Source of the DNA: CAYWNA01 sp964459305
GTDB lineage: Bacteria; Planctomycetota; Planctomycetia; Pirellulales; Pirellulaceae
NCBI GenBank assembly: GCA_964459305.1
Contig: CAYWNA010000031.1
Coordinates: forward strand, 1-64,000
Length of the DNA: 64,000 nucleotides
Direction of reading: 5' to 3'
Under the pieces are notes generated by a model, which was not told the origin of the DNA, did no database searches, and saw only the letters and a list, made by a program, of their open reading frames with translations. Positions 1 through 8,486 of the stretch are shown piece by piece (position 1 is the first letter of the stretch; each line of letters starts with the position of its first letter). The position numbers and the translations under genes are program-made.

Positions 1-74
1 CGCCTGCTGTCCTTCCTGCGGGTTACCGTGTCAAGGGCACATTTTCGACGCCCTACCCCCGCCCTCGCGGGTTC

Positions 75-1097
75 TTATGGCTTCTCGCCGCGCATCAGAC
101 CCGAAGGCGTACCGGGGTGGGTGGGTCCGTCGAAGGTGACGTTTCTCAGCCCTGCGTTTTCCATCATGCTACGCAGCTCCGATTTCGAATAAGACTTCCC
201 CTCGCGGTTGTGCACCAGCATGTTGATGTTGAACAGTGCCGGCCAGAGCGGCGACGTGCGGTCGTCCTCCAAGACGAACTCCTGGATCCAAAGCACGCCT
301 CCCGGCTTCAGGGCCTTTGCCGCGGCCGTCAGTACCCGTGTGCAGACTTCCGGCCCTTCCATGTGAAGGATCTGGCTCAGCCACGCGGCGTCGTAAGGCC
401 CACCCAAGTCCAGCGTCTCTTCGGTGAAGTCGCCGGCTCGAAAGTCGACGTTGGCCGCTTCGGAGTGCCGTGCTCGTTCCTCGTCAAAGAACGGTTGCGA
501 ACCAGCTAGATCATAGACCGTGGCCTTCAAACCGGGCGTCTCGTCGGCGAACGTGTACGAGTAGAGGCCGTGTCCGCCACCGAGGTCCAGAAGATGTTGA
601 TCTGACTGGAGGCCCAGCCGCGCAGCCACCCCTTTGACTTGAACACGAGCAATGTCGTTCATGCCCCGGTAATAGTGGGTCCTGTGTTCCGGAGAATTGT
701 CTACGTCGTTCGTCGACCATTCGGTCGGGTAGCCCTGCCTGACGATATCGTCCAGGCGGTCCCACCGGCAAACGATATCGCTCATGTGAAGAATGATGTG
801 GGTTCTGTCGAGGAAATGGCCCGGCGAAAGAAGAGGTTTGGCCTCCGGATGAAGGCGGTAACACTCGTTCTCCTTGACCAGAAGTTCGATGGCCGCCAGC
901 CCGTCCAACAACGCCATCGTTCCCCGCAAGGAACAATCCAGTTCCGCGGCGAGTTCTTCAGCCGTGGCACCGTCTTCCTTCTGCGCCAACGCTTGCGTCA
1001 GCCCCAAGCGTACTGCGGCAAACAATGTACACGCCGGCCAATAGGCGGATGCGAGCTGCATCAAACCCGGAGCGTTCCAACGTGACTCGTCGTTCAT
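75..1097 (-). CDS. SAM-dependent O-methyltransferase (plant/acetylserotonin OMT type)
   Basis: 340 aa, no signal peptide, so cytosolic. Residues about 8-90 form the winged-helix dimerisation domain typical of this family (AAVRLGLTQAL, then a helix-turn-helix-like GTMALLDGLAAIELL). The Rossmann domain follows, with SAM motif I LLDLGGGHGLYSY and a C-terminal IQEFVLEDD segment. The expected reaction is methyl transfer from SAM to a small hydroxylated substrate; nothing in the sequence names that substrate. I place the start at the ATG ending at 1097 because GGAGG lies about 10 nt upstream; a longer frame to 1148 has no comparable ribosome binding site. It is divergent from the giant secreted protein at 1242, with a 144-bp shared upstream region. 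A methyltransferase next to a methyltransferase-like secreted protein may be chance. Confidence 0.85.
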   Translation of the reverse strand: MNDESRWNAPGLMQLASAYWPACTLFAAVRLGLTQALAQKEDGATAEELAAELDCSLRGTMALLDGLAAIELLVKENECYRLHPEAKPLLSPGHFLDRTHIILHMSDIVCRWDRLDDIVRQGYPTEWSTNDVDNSPEHRTHYYRGMNDIARVQVKGVAARLGLQSDQHLLDLGGGHGLYSYTFADETPGLKATVYDLAGSQPFFDEERARHSEAANVDFRAGDFTEETLDLGGPYDAAWLSQILHMEGPEVCTRVLTAAAKALKPGGVLWIQEFVLEDDRTSPLWPALFNINMLVHNREGKSYSKSELRSMMENAGLRNVTFDGPTHPGTPSGLMRGEKP

Positions 1098-1241
1098 GGC
1101 TTCTTTTCCTCCCAAGGCTACAGGGGCTCTCCCTCGAACATCTCCCAATTGTTGTGAGCACGGACCCGTTCCAGGCTCGCAACCAAGGGCATTCTATCGT
1201 ACAACTCCTTTGTGGGAAACTTCCATGGGAAGGGATCGACT

Positions 1242-4200
1242 ATGAAGCGTGCATTTGCCCTGTTGCTGACCGTCGTCATGAGTTCCGCGGCCTGTGCGTC
1301 TGGGAGCCAAATCATCGAAGCCTCCGGCATCAAGGGTGGTCTGGTGGTTCACGTGGGGTGTGGAGACGGCCAACTCACCGCGGCGCTTCATGCCAACGAT
1401 TCCTTCCTTGTCCATGGTCTCGACCGGAACCCGCAGAACGTCGAAAAGGCTCGCCAGTACATACGTTCCCGCGGGCTCTATGGCAAAGTGTCCGTCGATA
1501 CATTCGACGGCGATCGGCTTCCGTATGTGGATAATCTGGTGAACTTGGTAGTGGCCAATGGCGAGTGTCCCGTGGCAAGAGAGGAGATTGCCCGTGTGCT
1601 GGCTCCGAATGGCGTGGCCGTCACTCTCGACCCTCAACTCTCAACCCTCAACTCTTATCGCAAACCCTGGCCGAAAGATATCGACGAGTGGTCTCACTAT
1701 CTTCACGGCCCCGACAATAACGCGGTGGCCGAAGATTATGTGGCGGGGCCGCCGCGGCACATGCAGTGGCTGGCGGGGCCCAAATGGACGCGGCATCACC
1801 ATGCAGACAAAGGTACCTATCCCACGATCCGGGCCGTGGTATCTTCCCGCGGACGACTCTACTACATGGTCGACGAGACGAAGGCGTCGAATCGGTCGGT
1901 GCCCAGCACGTGGTTCCTGGCCGCCCGCGATGGATTCAGCGGCGTGTTGTTGTGGAAGAAGCCTCTGCAGGCAGAGACGTATGAACGTCGGTTGGAGCAG
2001 GTGTGGCGAACGTTGATCGCCGACGGCGACGAGGTCTTTGCCTCACTCGGTACAGACCTGCCGCTCAGCGCGTTGGACGGTGCAACCGGCGCGGTGCTCA
2101 GGAGCTATGCGGGAACTGAGGCGTTCCACGAGGTTATCAGAGACAGCGGCGCCCTGTTCGTTGTCAGCAAGGCAAAAGGCATCCTGGCACTGCAGGCCGA
2201 TGCAGGCGAACTGCGCTGGCAGTGGGACACGGACGAAGACGATCCTCTTGTGCCCCTCACGCTGGCAGCGTCGGACGGCAGGGTCTTCGCAAAGACCGAC
2301 AAGAGCGTTCACTGCCTCTCGGCCGAAAAAGGCACAACTCTGTGGCGTGTTGATTTCGAAGGCCCGGAAAAGAAAGTCAGGCTCAAATGGCCTCGCGAAA
2401 GGCTCCTCGTCAAGGATGGCGTTGTGTTGTGTTCATACGGTGGCAAAGACCCGAAAGTCTTGGATCGCGACAAGTTCGAATACTTGGGATCGCATCCTCG
2501 CGTGCACGATTACGGCGGCAAACTAGCCGCTTTGTCTGCCGAAGACGGAAGCGTGTTGTGGCAAACCGACTACCTGCCCGGACTGGAGAGCACCCCCGGC
2601 GAGATTTACATCTCCGATGGCCTGGTTTGGCTCGGTCCCAGCTTTGCCGAACCGCAGGATTTGCGCACCGGCACCGTCGAGAACACTAGACACCTGCTCG
2701 ATCGCTTGTGGACAACAGGCCATCACTATCGCTGCTACCCCGGGAAAGCAACCAGCAGGTACATCATCACGGCCAAACGCGGCATCGAGATGTTCGACCT
2801 GGCCGGCGAGAACCACTCGCGTAATAACTGGGTGCGAGCCACGTGCCGCGTCGGCGTCACGCCGTGCAACGGACTTCTCTATGCCCCGCCCCACTCCTGC
2901 GGATGTTACATGGAGGCAAAGCTCTACGGGTTCTGGGCGCTGGCGGCCGAGCGGAGAACGGAGAGCAAACGGCCGACCGCCGAGGAACGCCTGCAGCGTG
3001 GCCCAGCCTACCCCTCGAGTATCCAGCATCCAGCATCCAGTATCCAGCATCCAGACGACTGGCCGACGTACCGACACGATAGCGCACGCAGCGGAAGCAC
3101 CAAAGTCGCTGTCCCCGCGACTCTCAAGCACCTCTGGAAAGCCGATATCGGTGGGCGTCTCAGTGCGGTCACGGTTGCTGACGGTAGAGCCCTCGTTGCG
3201 CAGGTGGACGCGCATACCGTTCATGCGTTGGACGCCGAGACGGGCAAGAACCTGTGGCGATTCACGGCCGGCGGACGCGTGGATTCGCCGCCGACGCTGT
3301 ACAGAGGCCTCGCGCTGTTCGGCTCACGAGACGGTTGGGTGTACTGTCTTCGGGCGTCCGACGGCGAGTTGGCCTGGCGGTTCCGAGCGGCTCCGCGAGT
3401 GATCAACGCAGTGGCGTACGAACAGGTGGAATCGCTTTGGCCGGTCCACGGCAGTGTGCTTGTCACGGGCGGCATCGCGTATGTGGCCGCGGGCAGGTCA
3501 TCGCATCTCGACGACGGAATCACGCTGTACGGCCTCAGCCCCGATACGGGCGAAGTTCGCTGCACGACTCGCCTGACGAGCGAACATACCGGAGCACTTG
3601 ATCCGCCTCCCGATGACGAGCGTATCAAGATGGATGCGAAGATCGCGCAGAACAACACCGACTACAAGACGTTCCTGGCCGCGGACAGAAGCGATGCGTT
3701 TTCCATGCGAGGTGCTTTGACCGACGTGATGGTCGCCGACGGTGAATCGATCTTTATGAGGCATAAACGTTTCGACGGCAAGCTCGCCGAACTGCAAGAG
3801 AAACACCCACATCTCTTTTCGACTTCCAGCTTGCTGGACGACACCGAGCACCACCGGTCGTACTGGGTGCTCGGTACGGGAGATTTCAGCCGTACGCCGG
3901 TCGCCTTTCCTTGGATCGTCACCAAGAGTCTGGCGGTCCCTTATGGCCTGATGCTGGCGTTTGACGACAGTACGGTTTGGGGCGTGCACCGTGGCGGAGG
4001 AAAACGTCGAAAGGACAATTACACCATCTTTGCTGCGCCGCGTCCCGATCCTGCCGACGAAGGCAGTCTACTGCCTGATTTTGCGACGCGATCCGGAAGC
4101 AAGATGCCGGCCGCCGATTCGTGGACCACCGGACTACCGACCAGGCCCAGGGCGATGATCCGCGCGAACGACATGCTGATCTTTGGCGGTGAGTCCGCGG

Positions 4201-4406
4201 CGTCGGATTCCAAGGCTGGGGATGCTCGCAGCGATGCGGTGTCCGGCCGAGATCAAGGAGGCGTCTTGCACATCGCGTCCAGCGGCAATGGCGACACACT
4301 GGGCGATGTGCCGCTTGAATCGCCTCCGGTGTGGGACGGCATCTCCGCCGCGCGTGGCCGGCTGTATGTGGCACAGACAGACGGATCCGTGGTCTGCCTC
4401 GACTAG
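1242..4406 (+). CDS. Giant secreted fusion: SAM-methyltransferase-like domain plus two PQQ-like beta-propeller blocks (paralogue 1)
   Basis: 1054 aa. The ATG at 1242 starts a clean signal peptide (MKRAFALLLTVVMSSAACAS) after a GGGAAGGGA stretch. Residues about 25-135 are a class I methyltransferase fold with motif I VVHVGCGDGQLTAAL. Residues about 150-560 are a first PQQ-like propeller block (LLWKKPL, GSVLWQTD, ATGAVLRSY strands), starting after the family signature DEWSHYLHGPDNN. A Cys-rich stretch ATCRVG...PPHSCGCY precedes a linker, and a second propeller block begins at DWPTYRHDSARSG and runs to the end. PQQ-like blades often act as scaffolds, and no quinoprotein dehydrogenase catalytic pattern was recognised, so enzymatic use of PQQ is not supported. 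Paralogues lie at 15930 and 24987. Three heptanucleotide arrays lie inside the gene. Function unknown. Confidence 0.85.
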   Translation: MKRAFALLLTVVMSSAACASGSQIIEASGIKGGLVVHVGCGDGQLTAALHANDSFLVHGLDRNPQNVEKARQYIRSRGLYGKVSVDTFDGDRLPYVDNLVNLVVANGECPVAREEIARVLAPNGVAVTLDPQLSTLNSYRKPWPKDIDEWSHYLHGPDNNAVAEDYVAGPPRHMQWLAGPKWTRHHHADKGTYPTIRAVVSSRGRLYYMVDETKASNRSVPSTWFLAARDGFSGVLLWKKPLQAETYERRLEQVWRTLIADGDEVFASLGTDLPLSALDGATGAVLRSYAGTEAFHEVIRDSGALFVVSKAKGILALQADAGELRWQWDTDEDDPLVPLTLAASDGRVFAKTDKSVHCLSAEKGTTLWRVDFEGPEKKVRLKWPRERLLVKDGVVLCSYGGKDPKVLDRDKFEYLGSHPRVHDYGGKLAALSAEDGSVLWQTDYLPGLESTPGEIYISDGLVWLGPSFAEPQDLRTGTVENTRHLLDRLWTTGHHYRCYPGKATSRYIITAKRGIEMFDLAGENHSRNNWVRATCRVGVTPCNGLLYAPPHSCGCYMEAKLYGFWALAAERRTESKRPTAEERLQRGPAYPSSIQHPASSIQHPDDWPTYRHDSARSGSTKVAVPATLKHLWKADIGGRLSAVTVADGRALVAQVDAHTVHALDAETGKNLWRFTAGGRVDSPPTLYRGLALFGSRDGWVYCLRASDGELAWRFRAAPRVINAVAYEQVESLWPVHGSVLVTGGIAYVAAGRSSHLDDGITLYGLSPDTGEVRCTTRLTSEHTGALDPPPDDERIKMDAKIAQNNTDYKTFLAADRSDAFSMRGALTDVMVADGESIFMRHKRFDGKLAELQEKHPHLFSTSSLLDDTEHHRSYWVLGTGDFSRTPVAFPWIVTKSLAVPYGLMLAFDDSTVWGVHRGGGKRRKDNYTIFAAPRPDPADEGSLLPDFATRSGSKMPAADSWTTGLPTRPRAMIRANDMLIFGGESAASDSKAGDARSDAVSGRDQGGVLHIASSGNGDTLGDVPLESPPVWDGISAARGRLYVAQTDGSVVCLD
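1550..1584 (+). repeat. Degenerate heptanucleotide array inside the methyltransferase-like domain
   Basis: Five 7-bp units (agtggcc, aatggcg, agtgtcc, cgtggca, agagagg) lie in phase. They are a decayed version of the clearer array at the same protein position in the paralogue (16250-16284). Confidence 0.5.
1626..1653 (+). repeat. Heptanucleotide array (4 units, ctcaacy type) at the methyltransferase/propeller linker
   Basis: Units ctcgacc, ctcaact, ctcaacc, ctcaact lie exactly head to tail and code for the linker around PQLSTLNS. The paralogue at 15930 has a different heptamer (cctgaaa) at the matching site, 16332-16359. Confidence 0.8.
3021..3055 (+). repeat. Heptanucleotide array (5 units, atccagc type) between the two propeller blocks
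   Basis: Units atccagc, atccagc, atccagt, atccagc, atccaga run without a gap and encode the low-complexity SIQHPASSIQHP linker just before DWPTYRHD. The matching site of the paralogue (17802-17836) also has five heptamers, of another sequence. Confidence 0.85.
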
Positions 4407-4439
4407 AAGACGGTATGCCGCCGCCGGTTAGAAATGTCC

Positions 4440-4504
4440 GTAGCCGAACTCGCCAGAGTTTGGGCGGAAGCGGCACTCCACCAAAGTCTGGCGACTTCGG
4501 CTGC
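4440..4504. repeat. Palindromic intergenic repeat, copy 1 of the GTAGCCGAACTC...CCAAAGTCTGG element
   Basis: Two 24-nt arms (4440-4463 and 4481-4504) are inverted copies with three mismatches and a 17-nt spacer. Each arm also folds alone: AACTC-GCCA-GAGTT on the left and AAGTC-TGGC-GACTT on the right. A second copy with the same arms is at 23104-23167. It lies just 3' of the giant gene and could act as a transcription end or mRNA stabiliser; no T-tract follows. Confidence 0.85.
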
Positions 4505-4677
4505 CTGAGCTATGGGAGAAACCAAACCGGCCGCGGCATTATCTTGCCGCCCAGTTCGCGATATCGTAGATTTTGGACCCAATCGCTCTTATGATGGTCA
4601 TTTTCGCACGCGCGTCTTTAAGTCCAATAGGCGGCGGTGCCTGCAGGAGACGAGGAAACCTTTGGAGACAAGTGGAG

Positions 4678-5994
4678 ATGTTACGCGAGCGGAGACTGAC
4701 AGCATTCATCTTGGTCATTGCATCAACGACGTGCCCCGCCGGATCTTTGGCCGACGAATGGCCACAGTGGCGAGGCCCCAATCGTGACGGAGTGTGGGCG
4801 GAGACCGGCGTGATCGACAGGTTCGAATCGCCTGAAATCGAGTTGAAATGGAAAGTGCCGATTGGCAGCGGATACTGTGGCCCCACGGTCGCGGACGGAC
4901 GCGTCTATGTCACAGATCGACTCATTGACCCGGAACAAATCGAACGCGTCCATTGCTTCGACTGGAAGACGGGCAACAACCTTTGGTCGTTCAGTTACGA
5001 CTGCAAGTACGGGGGCTTTGGATATCAAGCTGGACCACGTGCTTCGGTGTTGATCGACGCGGGCCGAGCCTACAGCCTCGGAGCGGCAGGACACCTGTTC
5101 TGTTTCGACGCCGCGGAAGGATCGATTTTGTGGTCGAGGGACCTTAATCGCGAATACAAAATACGCATGCCCAACTGGGGCATTGCAGCTGCTCCATTGG
5201 TCGAAGGCGATATGCTGATCGTCCAAATCGGCGGCGAGGACGATGCGTGTTTGGTTGCCTTCGACAAAACAACGGGCGAAGAGCGTTGGAAGGCATTGCC
5301 GGACGTCGCATCGTACTCCGCTCCCATCGTCGTCGATCAGGCAGGAAAACGCGTGTTGGCTTGCTACACGGGCGACCGGCTCGTGGGTCTCGATTCGACC
5401 AGCGGCCATCTGTACTGGGAATACCCGTCTCCGTGGACGAGTTGGCCTATCGGAATTGCGACTCCGGTACTGCATCGCGACATGCTGCTGATTTCCGAGG
5501 CCCACAAAGGCACGCTGCTATTCAGGCTCTCTTTAGACAGCCCGGAAATGGAGAAATTGTGGCACCGTAGCAGACGAGATTCGCCGGACAAGACGGGGCT
5601 GCACTGTCTGAACTCAACGCCCTTTGCCGACGGCGAGTTCATCTACGGTGCGGACAATCGCGGCGTCTTGCGATGCCTTCGGCTCGATACGGGCGAGCAA
5701 GTCTGGGAAGACAAAACGGCGGTTCCTGAGGATCGCTTTGCGACGATTCACTTGATCCGCAACGGGGAGCGTACTTGGATGTTCAACGAACGCGGCGAAT
5801 TGATCATCTCGCGCTTAACGCCTCGTGGATTCGAAGAGATCAGCCGTGCGAAACTGATCGAACCCACAAGAGAACAGATGCGCCGGCGGGACGGCGTCAC
5901 TTGGTCCCATCCTGCATTCGCCCACCGGCATGTATTCGCTCGCAATGACAAAGAACTCGTTTGCGCAGACCTGTCGGCACGCGGAGGAAACTGA
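4678..5994 (+). CDS. Secreted PQQ-like beta-propeller protein (BamB-like)
   Basis: 438 aa. The ATG at 4678, with GGAG immediately upstream, opens a signal peptide (MLRERRLTAFILVIASTTCPAGSLA). The mature protein starts with DEWPQWRGPNRDGVW, the usual opening of planctomycete PQQ-like propeller proteins. Blades are visible as repeated Trp/Gly strands (GNNLWSFSY, GSILWSRDL, GEERWKALP, GHLYWEYPS, GEQVWEDK). It resembles the propeller of the outer-membrane assembly factor BamB, but that similarity is structural only and no lipobox is present, so I do not call it bamB. It may be a periplasmic binding or scaffold protein. It follows the giant paralogue by 271 bp that hold a palindromic repeat, so separate transcription is likely. 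Confidence 0.85.
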   Translation: MLRERRLTAFILVIASTTCPAGSLADEWPQWRGPNRDGVWAETGVIDRFESPEIELKWKVPIGSGYCGPTVADGRVYVTDRLIDPEQIERVHCFDWKTGNNLWSFSYDCKYGGFGYQAGPRASVLIDAGRAYSLGAAGHLFCFDAAEGSILWSRDLNREYKIRMPNWGIAAAPLVEGDMLIVQIGGEDDACLVAFDKTTGEERWKALPDVASYSAPIVVDQAGKRVLACYTGDRLVGLDSTSGHLYWEYPSPWTSWPIGIATPVLHRDMLLISEAHKGTLLFRLSLDSPEMEKLWHRSRRDSPDKTGLHCLNSTPFADGEFIYGADNRGVLRCLRLDTGEQVWEDKTAVPEDRFATIHLIRNGERTWMFNERGELIISRLTPRGFEEISRAKLIEPTREQMRRRDGVTWSHPAFAHRHVFARNDKELVCADLSARGGN

Positions 5995-6004
5995 CAGAAA
6001 GATG

Positions 6005-6060
6005 AATGATAGAAAAATGACGGAAGAGCAGATGTTTCTGTCACACATTTTTCTGTCATT
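6005..6060. repeat. Inverted repeat with agaaaaatg arms; possible terminator
   Basis: The 15-nt arms at 6005-6019 and 6046-6060 are complementary except at one position, with a 26-nt loop. The left side continues an imperfect 15-bp tandem (gacagaaagatgaat, gatagaaaaatgacg). It lies 10 bp after the stop of the propeller gene. It could end transcription or be a mobile intergenic repeat. Confidence 0.6.
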
Positions 6061-6113
6061 GACCACGTTGGATCAGGTCTCGTCAGGCCACCTGTAGCTG
6101 AAGGAAGACTCGA

Positions 6114-7142
6114 ATGAACACGCGACCCCGACGACGGAAACCGCGTATTTCTCGGCATGGTTGCCGGCTAGTGAGATTTGTTCAGTTAGTGATCCTGTTC
6201 TCCGTCGTCTCCGTCGCCCAAGCGACTGAACAGCCTACGGTAATTGTCGTCGTCGGCGAGCCCGGCACGTCCGACTACGAGCGGCAATTCAACGCATGGG
6301 CTGACCGCTGGGAAACGGTTGCCCGTCAGGCCGTTGCGAAATGCCTACGCCTGGGACAAGATCCAACCGGCACAACGCCGGATCGCGATCGACTGGCAAG
6401 GATGCTCGGTGACGAGCCAAAGCAGGCCGACGTCGCACTCTGGCTCGTTCTAATCGGGCATGGGACGTTCGACGGCCGCAAGGCGAAGTTTAATCTTCGG
6501 GGCCCTGACGTAACGGGCGCTGAATTGGCCGAGTGGCTTCAGCCCTTCGACCGTCCCCTGATTGTGATCAATTGTGCGTCGTCGAGCGCGCCCTTCATCA
6601 ACCGGATGTCCGCCGCAAATCGTGTCGTCATTTCGGCGACCAAGAGTGGGTATGAATTGAACTATGCCCGATTCGGCGACTATTTGTCCGAAGCGATGAA
6701 CCAAGAGACTGCCGATCTCGACAAGGACGAGCAGACCTCATTGCTGGAAGCGTTCCTGCTCGCCTCTCGAAAAACCCATGAGTTTTACGAGCAAGAAGGA
6801 CGGCTCGCGACGGAGACGGCGCTCTTGGACGATAACGGCGACGGTCTTGGCACACCGGCCGGCTGGTTCCAGGGCACTCGGGCGATCCGAAGCGCCAAAG
6901 ACGAAGCCTCGGTCGACGGCCAGTTCGCCCATCAACTTCACCTCGTTCCCAATCTCAAAGAGAAGAGCATGCCGCCTGACATCCGTCGCCGCCGGGATGT
7001 ACTGGAGCAGCAGATTGCAGAACTGAGGCAATCAAGGGACGAGACAACGCACGAGGACGAATACTACGCCAAACTCGAACCGCTGCTCGTCGAACTCGCG
7101 CGGCTGTACGAAGCCCTTGAGCATTCGGAAACGCCCAGGTAG
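6114..7142 (+). CDS. Secreted caspase-fold (clan CD, C13/C14-like) protein
   Basis: 342 aa with an Arg-rich N-region and hydrophobic stretch (LVRFVQLVILFSVVSVAQA) that looks like a signal peptide or anchor. GAAGGAAG precedes the ATG. The core shows the clan CD arrangement: strand plus His-Gly at 116-117 (LWLVLIGHGTFDG) and a second strand ending in a Cys at 154 (PLIVINCASSSAPF). His-Gly and Cys in this order form the catalytic dyad of legumain/caspase-type cysteine peptidases. Downstream the protein has a GYELNYARFGDYLSEAM segment and a charged, probably helical C-terminus (about 285-342). Activity and substrate are unproven. It is convergent with fabF-like 7191-8435. Confidence 0.7.
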   Translation: MNTRPRRRKPRISRHGCRLVRFVQLVILFSVVSVAQATEQPTVIVVVGEPGTSDYERQFNAWADRWETVARQAVAKCLRLGQDPTGTTPDRDRLARMLGDEPKQADVALWLVLIGHGTFDGRKAKFNLRGPDVTGAELAEWLQPFDRPLIVINCASSSAPFINRMSAANRVVISATKSGYELNYARFGDYLSEAMNQETADLDKDEQTSLLEAFLLASRKTHEFYEQEGRLATETALLDDNGDGLGTPAGWFQGTRAIRSAKDEASVDGQFAHQLHLVPNLKEKSMPPDIRRRRDVLEQQIAELRQSRDETTHEDEYYAKLEPLLVELARLYEALEHSETPR

Positions 7143-7190
7143 CCAAGTCACGCCAGTGACTCGGTATCTCCTTAGATGGATCAGGGCACG

Positions 7191-8435
7191 CTACACTTTC
7201 CGCAATACCAAACTCGCATTCGTGCCGCCGAACCCGAATGAGTTTGATAGGGTGACCTCGACCTGCGCCTGCCTCGGTTCATTGGGTACATAGTCCAAAT
7301 CGCATTCCGGGTCAGGCGTTTCGTAGTTGATGGTTGCCGGCAAGACCTGATGCTGTATGGCGAGCGCACAGTAAATCGCTTCAATCGCTCCGGCAGCACC
7401 CAGCAAATGACCGGTCAGCGATTTCGTCGAGCTCATGGGAACTCGATAGGCATGATCGGAGAATGCCTGCTTGACAGATTTCGTCTCGGTGACGTCGTTC
7501 AGTTGTGTCGACGTGCCGTGGGCGTTGATATAGTCAACGTCTTCTGGATCGATACCCGCGCTTCGCAATGCGTTTTGAATGCAGATCCGCGGTCCGCGAC
7601 CTGTTGGGTCTGGTGCGGTGATGTGAAAAGCATCGGTACTCATGCCGACACCGATGACCTCGGCATGGATGTGCGCGTCGCGCCGTTTTGCAGATTCGTA
7701 CTCTTCGAGAATCAGAATACCGGCTCCCTCTGCACAAACAAAACCATCGCGATTCGCCTCGAAAGGTCGGCTCGCTTTTTCGGGTTCGTCATTGCGAAAC
7801 GAAAGTGCTTTGGCATTGGCGAACCCGGCCATTCCCGATGGGGTGAGAGTCGCTTCGCTGCCACCGACCACCATCGCGTCCACGTCGTCGCGCAAAATTG
7901 CAAAATAGCCGTCTGCAATCGCATGCAAGCCGGTGGAACAGGCGGACACGACGGCATAACTCAATCCGCGCAGGCCGTATCTAATGGCGACTTGTCCCGC
8001 CGCCATGTTGATAATGGCAGCAGGAACAAAGAACGGCGAGATGCGATTGTGACGGCCGCCGTAGGCCTTCAGTGTATTCTGTTCGACCTGCGACATGCCC
8101 CCATATCCCGAACCGATGATGACCCCGATGCGTTCCGAGTTGGTTTCATCGGCGATTAGCCCCGAATCCGCCATCGCCTCCTCGGTTGCCGCGATGGCAT
8201 AATGGATGAACGAGTCCATCTTCTTGATTTCTTTGCGCTCGATGAAGTCAGCCGGTTCGAAATCCTTGACTTCTCCTGCAATGCTTACAGGAAAGTCAGG
8301 AATATCGAATTTGGTCAGCCTGCCTATCCCGGACTTGCAGTCCAGGATGCTTTGCCAGTTGTCCTGTACGGTCAAGCCGATGGGAGTCACCATACCGATT
8401 CCCGTTATGACCACACGGCGTTTCGCTCCGTCCAT
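7191..8435 (-). CDS. fabF: Beta-ketoacyl-ACP synthase II (FabF type)
   Basis: 414 aa, the usual FabF length. It catalyses condensation of malonyl-ACP with acyl-ACP in fatty-acid elongation in the cytosol. The Cys-His-His triad is intact: Cys166 in VVSACSTGLHA, His306 in NAHGTSTQLND and His343 in SLTGHLLGAAGA. The N-terminus VVITGIGMVTPIG and the C-terminus NSFGFGGTNASLVL are canonical. GAAGGAAAAAC precedes the ATG. It is the last gene of a minus-strand run and lies 51 bp after the TPR/FMN-binding gene. No acpP or fabG neighbours were seen, so this may be one of several ketosynthases, possibly serving a specialised lipid. Confidence 0.93.
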   Translation of the reverse strand: MDGAKRRVVITGIGMVTPIGLTVQDNWQSILDCKSGIGRLTKFDIPDFPVSIAGEVKDFEPADFIERKEIKKMDSFIHYAIAATEEAMADSGLIADETNSERIGVIIGSGYGGMSQVEQNTLKAYGGRHNRISPFFVPAAIINMAAGQVAIRYGLRGLSYAVVSACSTGLHAIADGYFAILRDDVDAMVVGGSEATLTPSGMAGFANAKALSFRNDEPEKASRPFEANRDGFVCAEGAGILILEEYESAKRRDAHIHAEVIGVGMSTDAFHITAPDPTGRGPRICIQNALRSAGIDPEDVDYINAHGTSTQLNDVTETKSVKQAFSDHAYRVPMSSTKSLTGHLLGAAGAIEAIYCALAIQHQVLPATINYETPDPECDLDYVPNEPRQAQVEVTLSNSFGFGGTNASLVLRKV

Positions 8436-8486
8436 GTTTTTCCTTCTTCACTGATGATGGGTGTTATGCGTGTCGCCGGAAGTGAT

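Noticed and set aside
1626..3055. Heptamer arrays as CRISPR-like or minisatellite loci
   Set aside because: Units are 7 bp without spacers and lie in coding sequence; they are short tandem repeats, not CRISPR.
7146..7161. Small hairpin agtcac-gcca-gtgact between convergent genes as a terminator
   Set aside because: A 6-bp stem without a T-tract is too weak to call.
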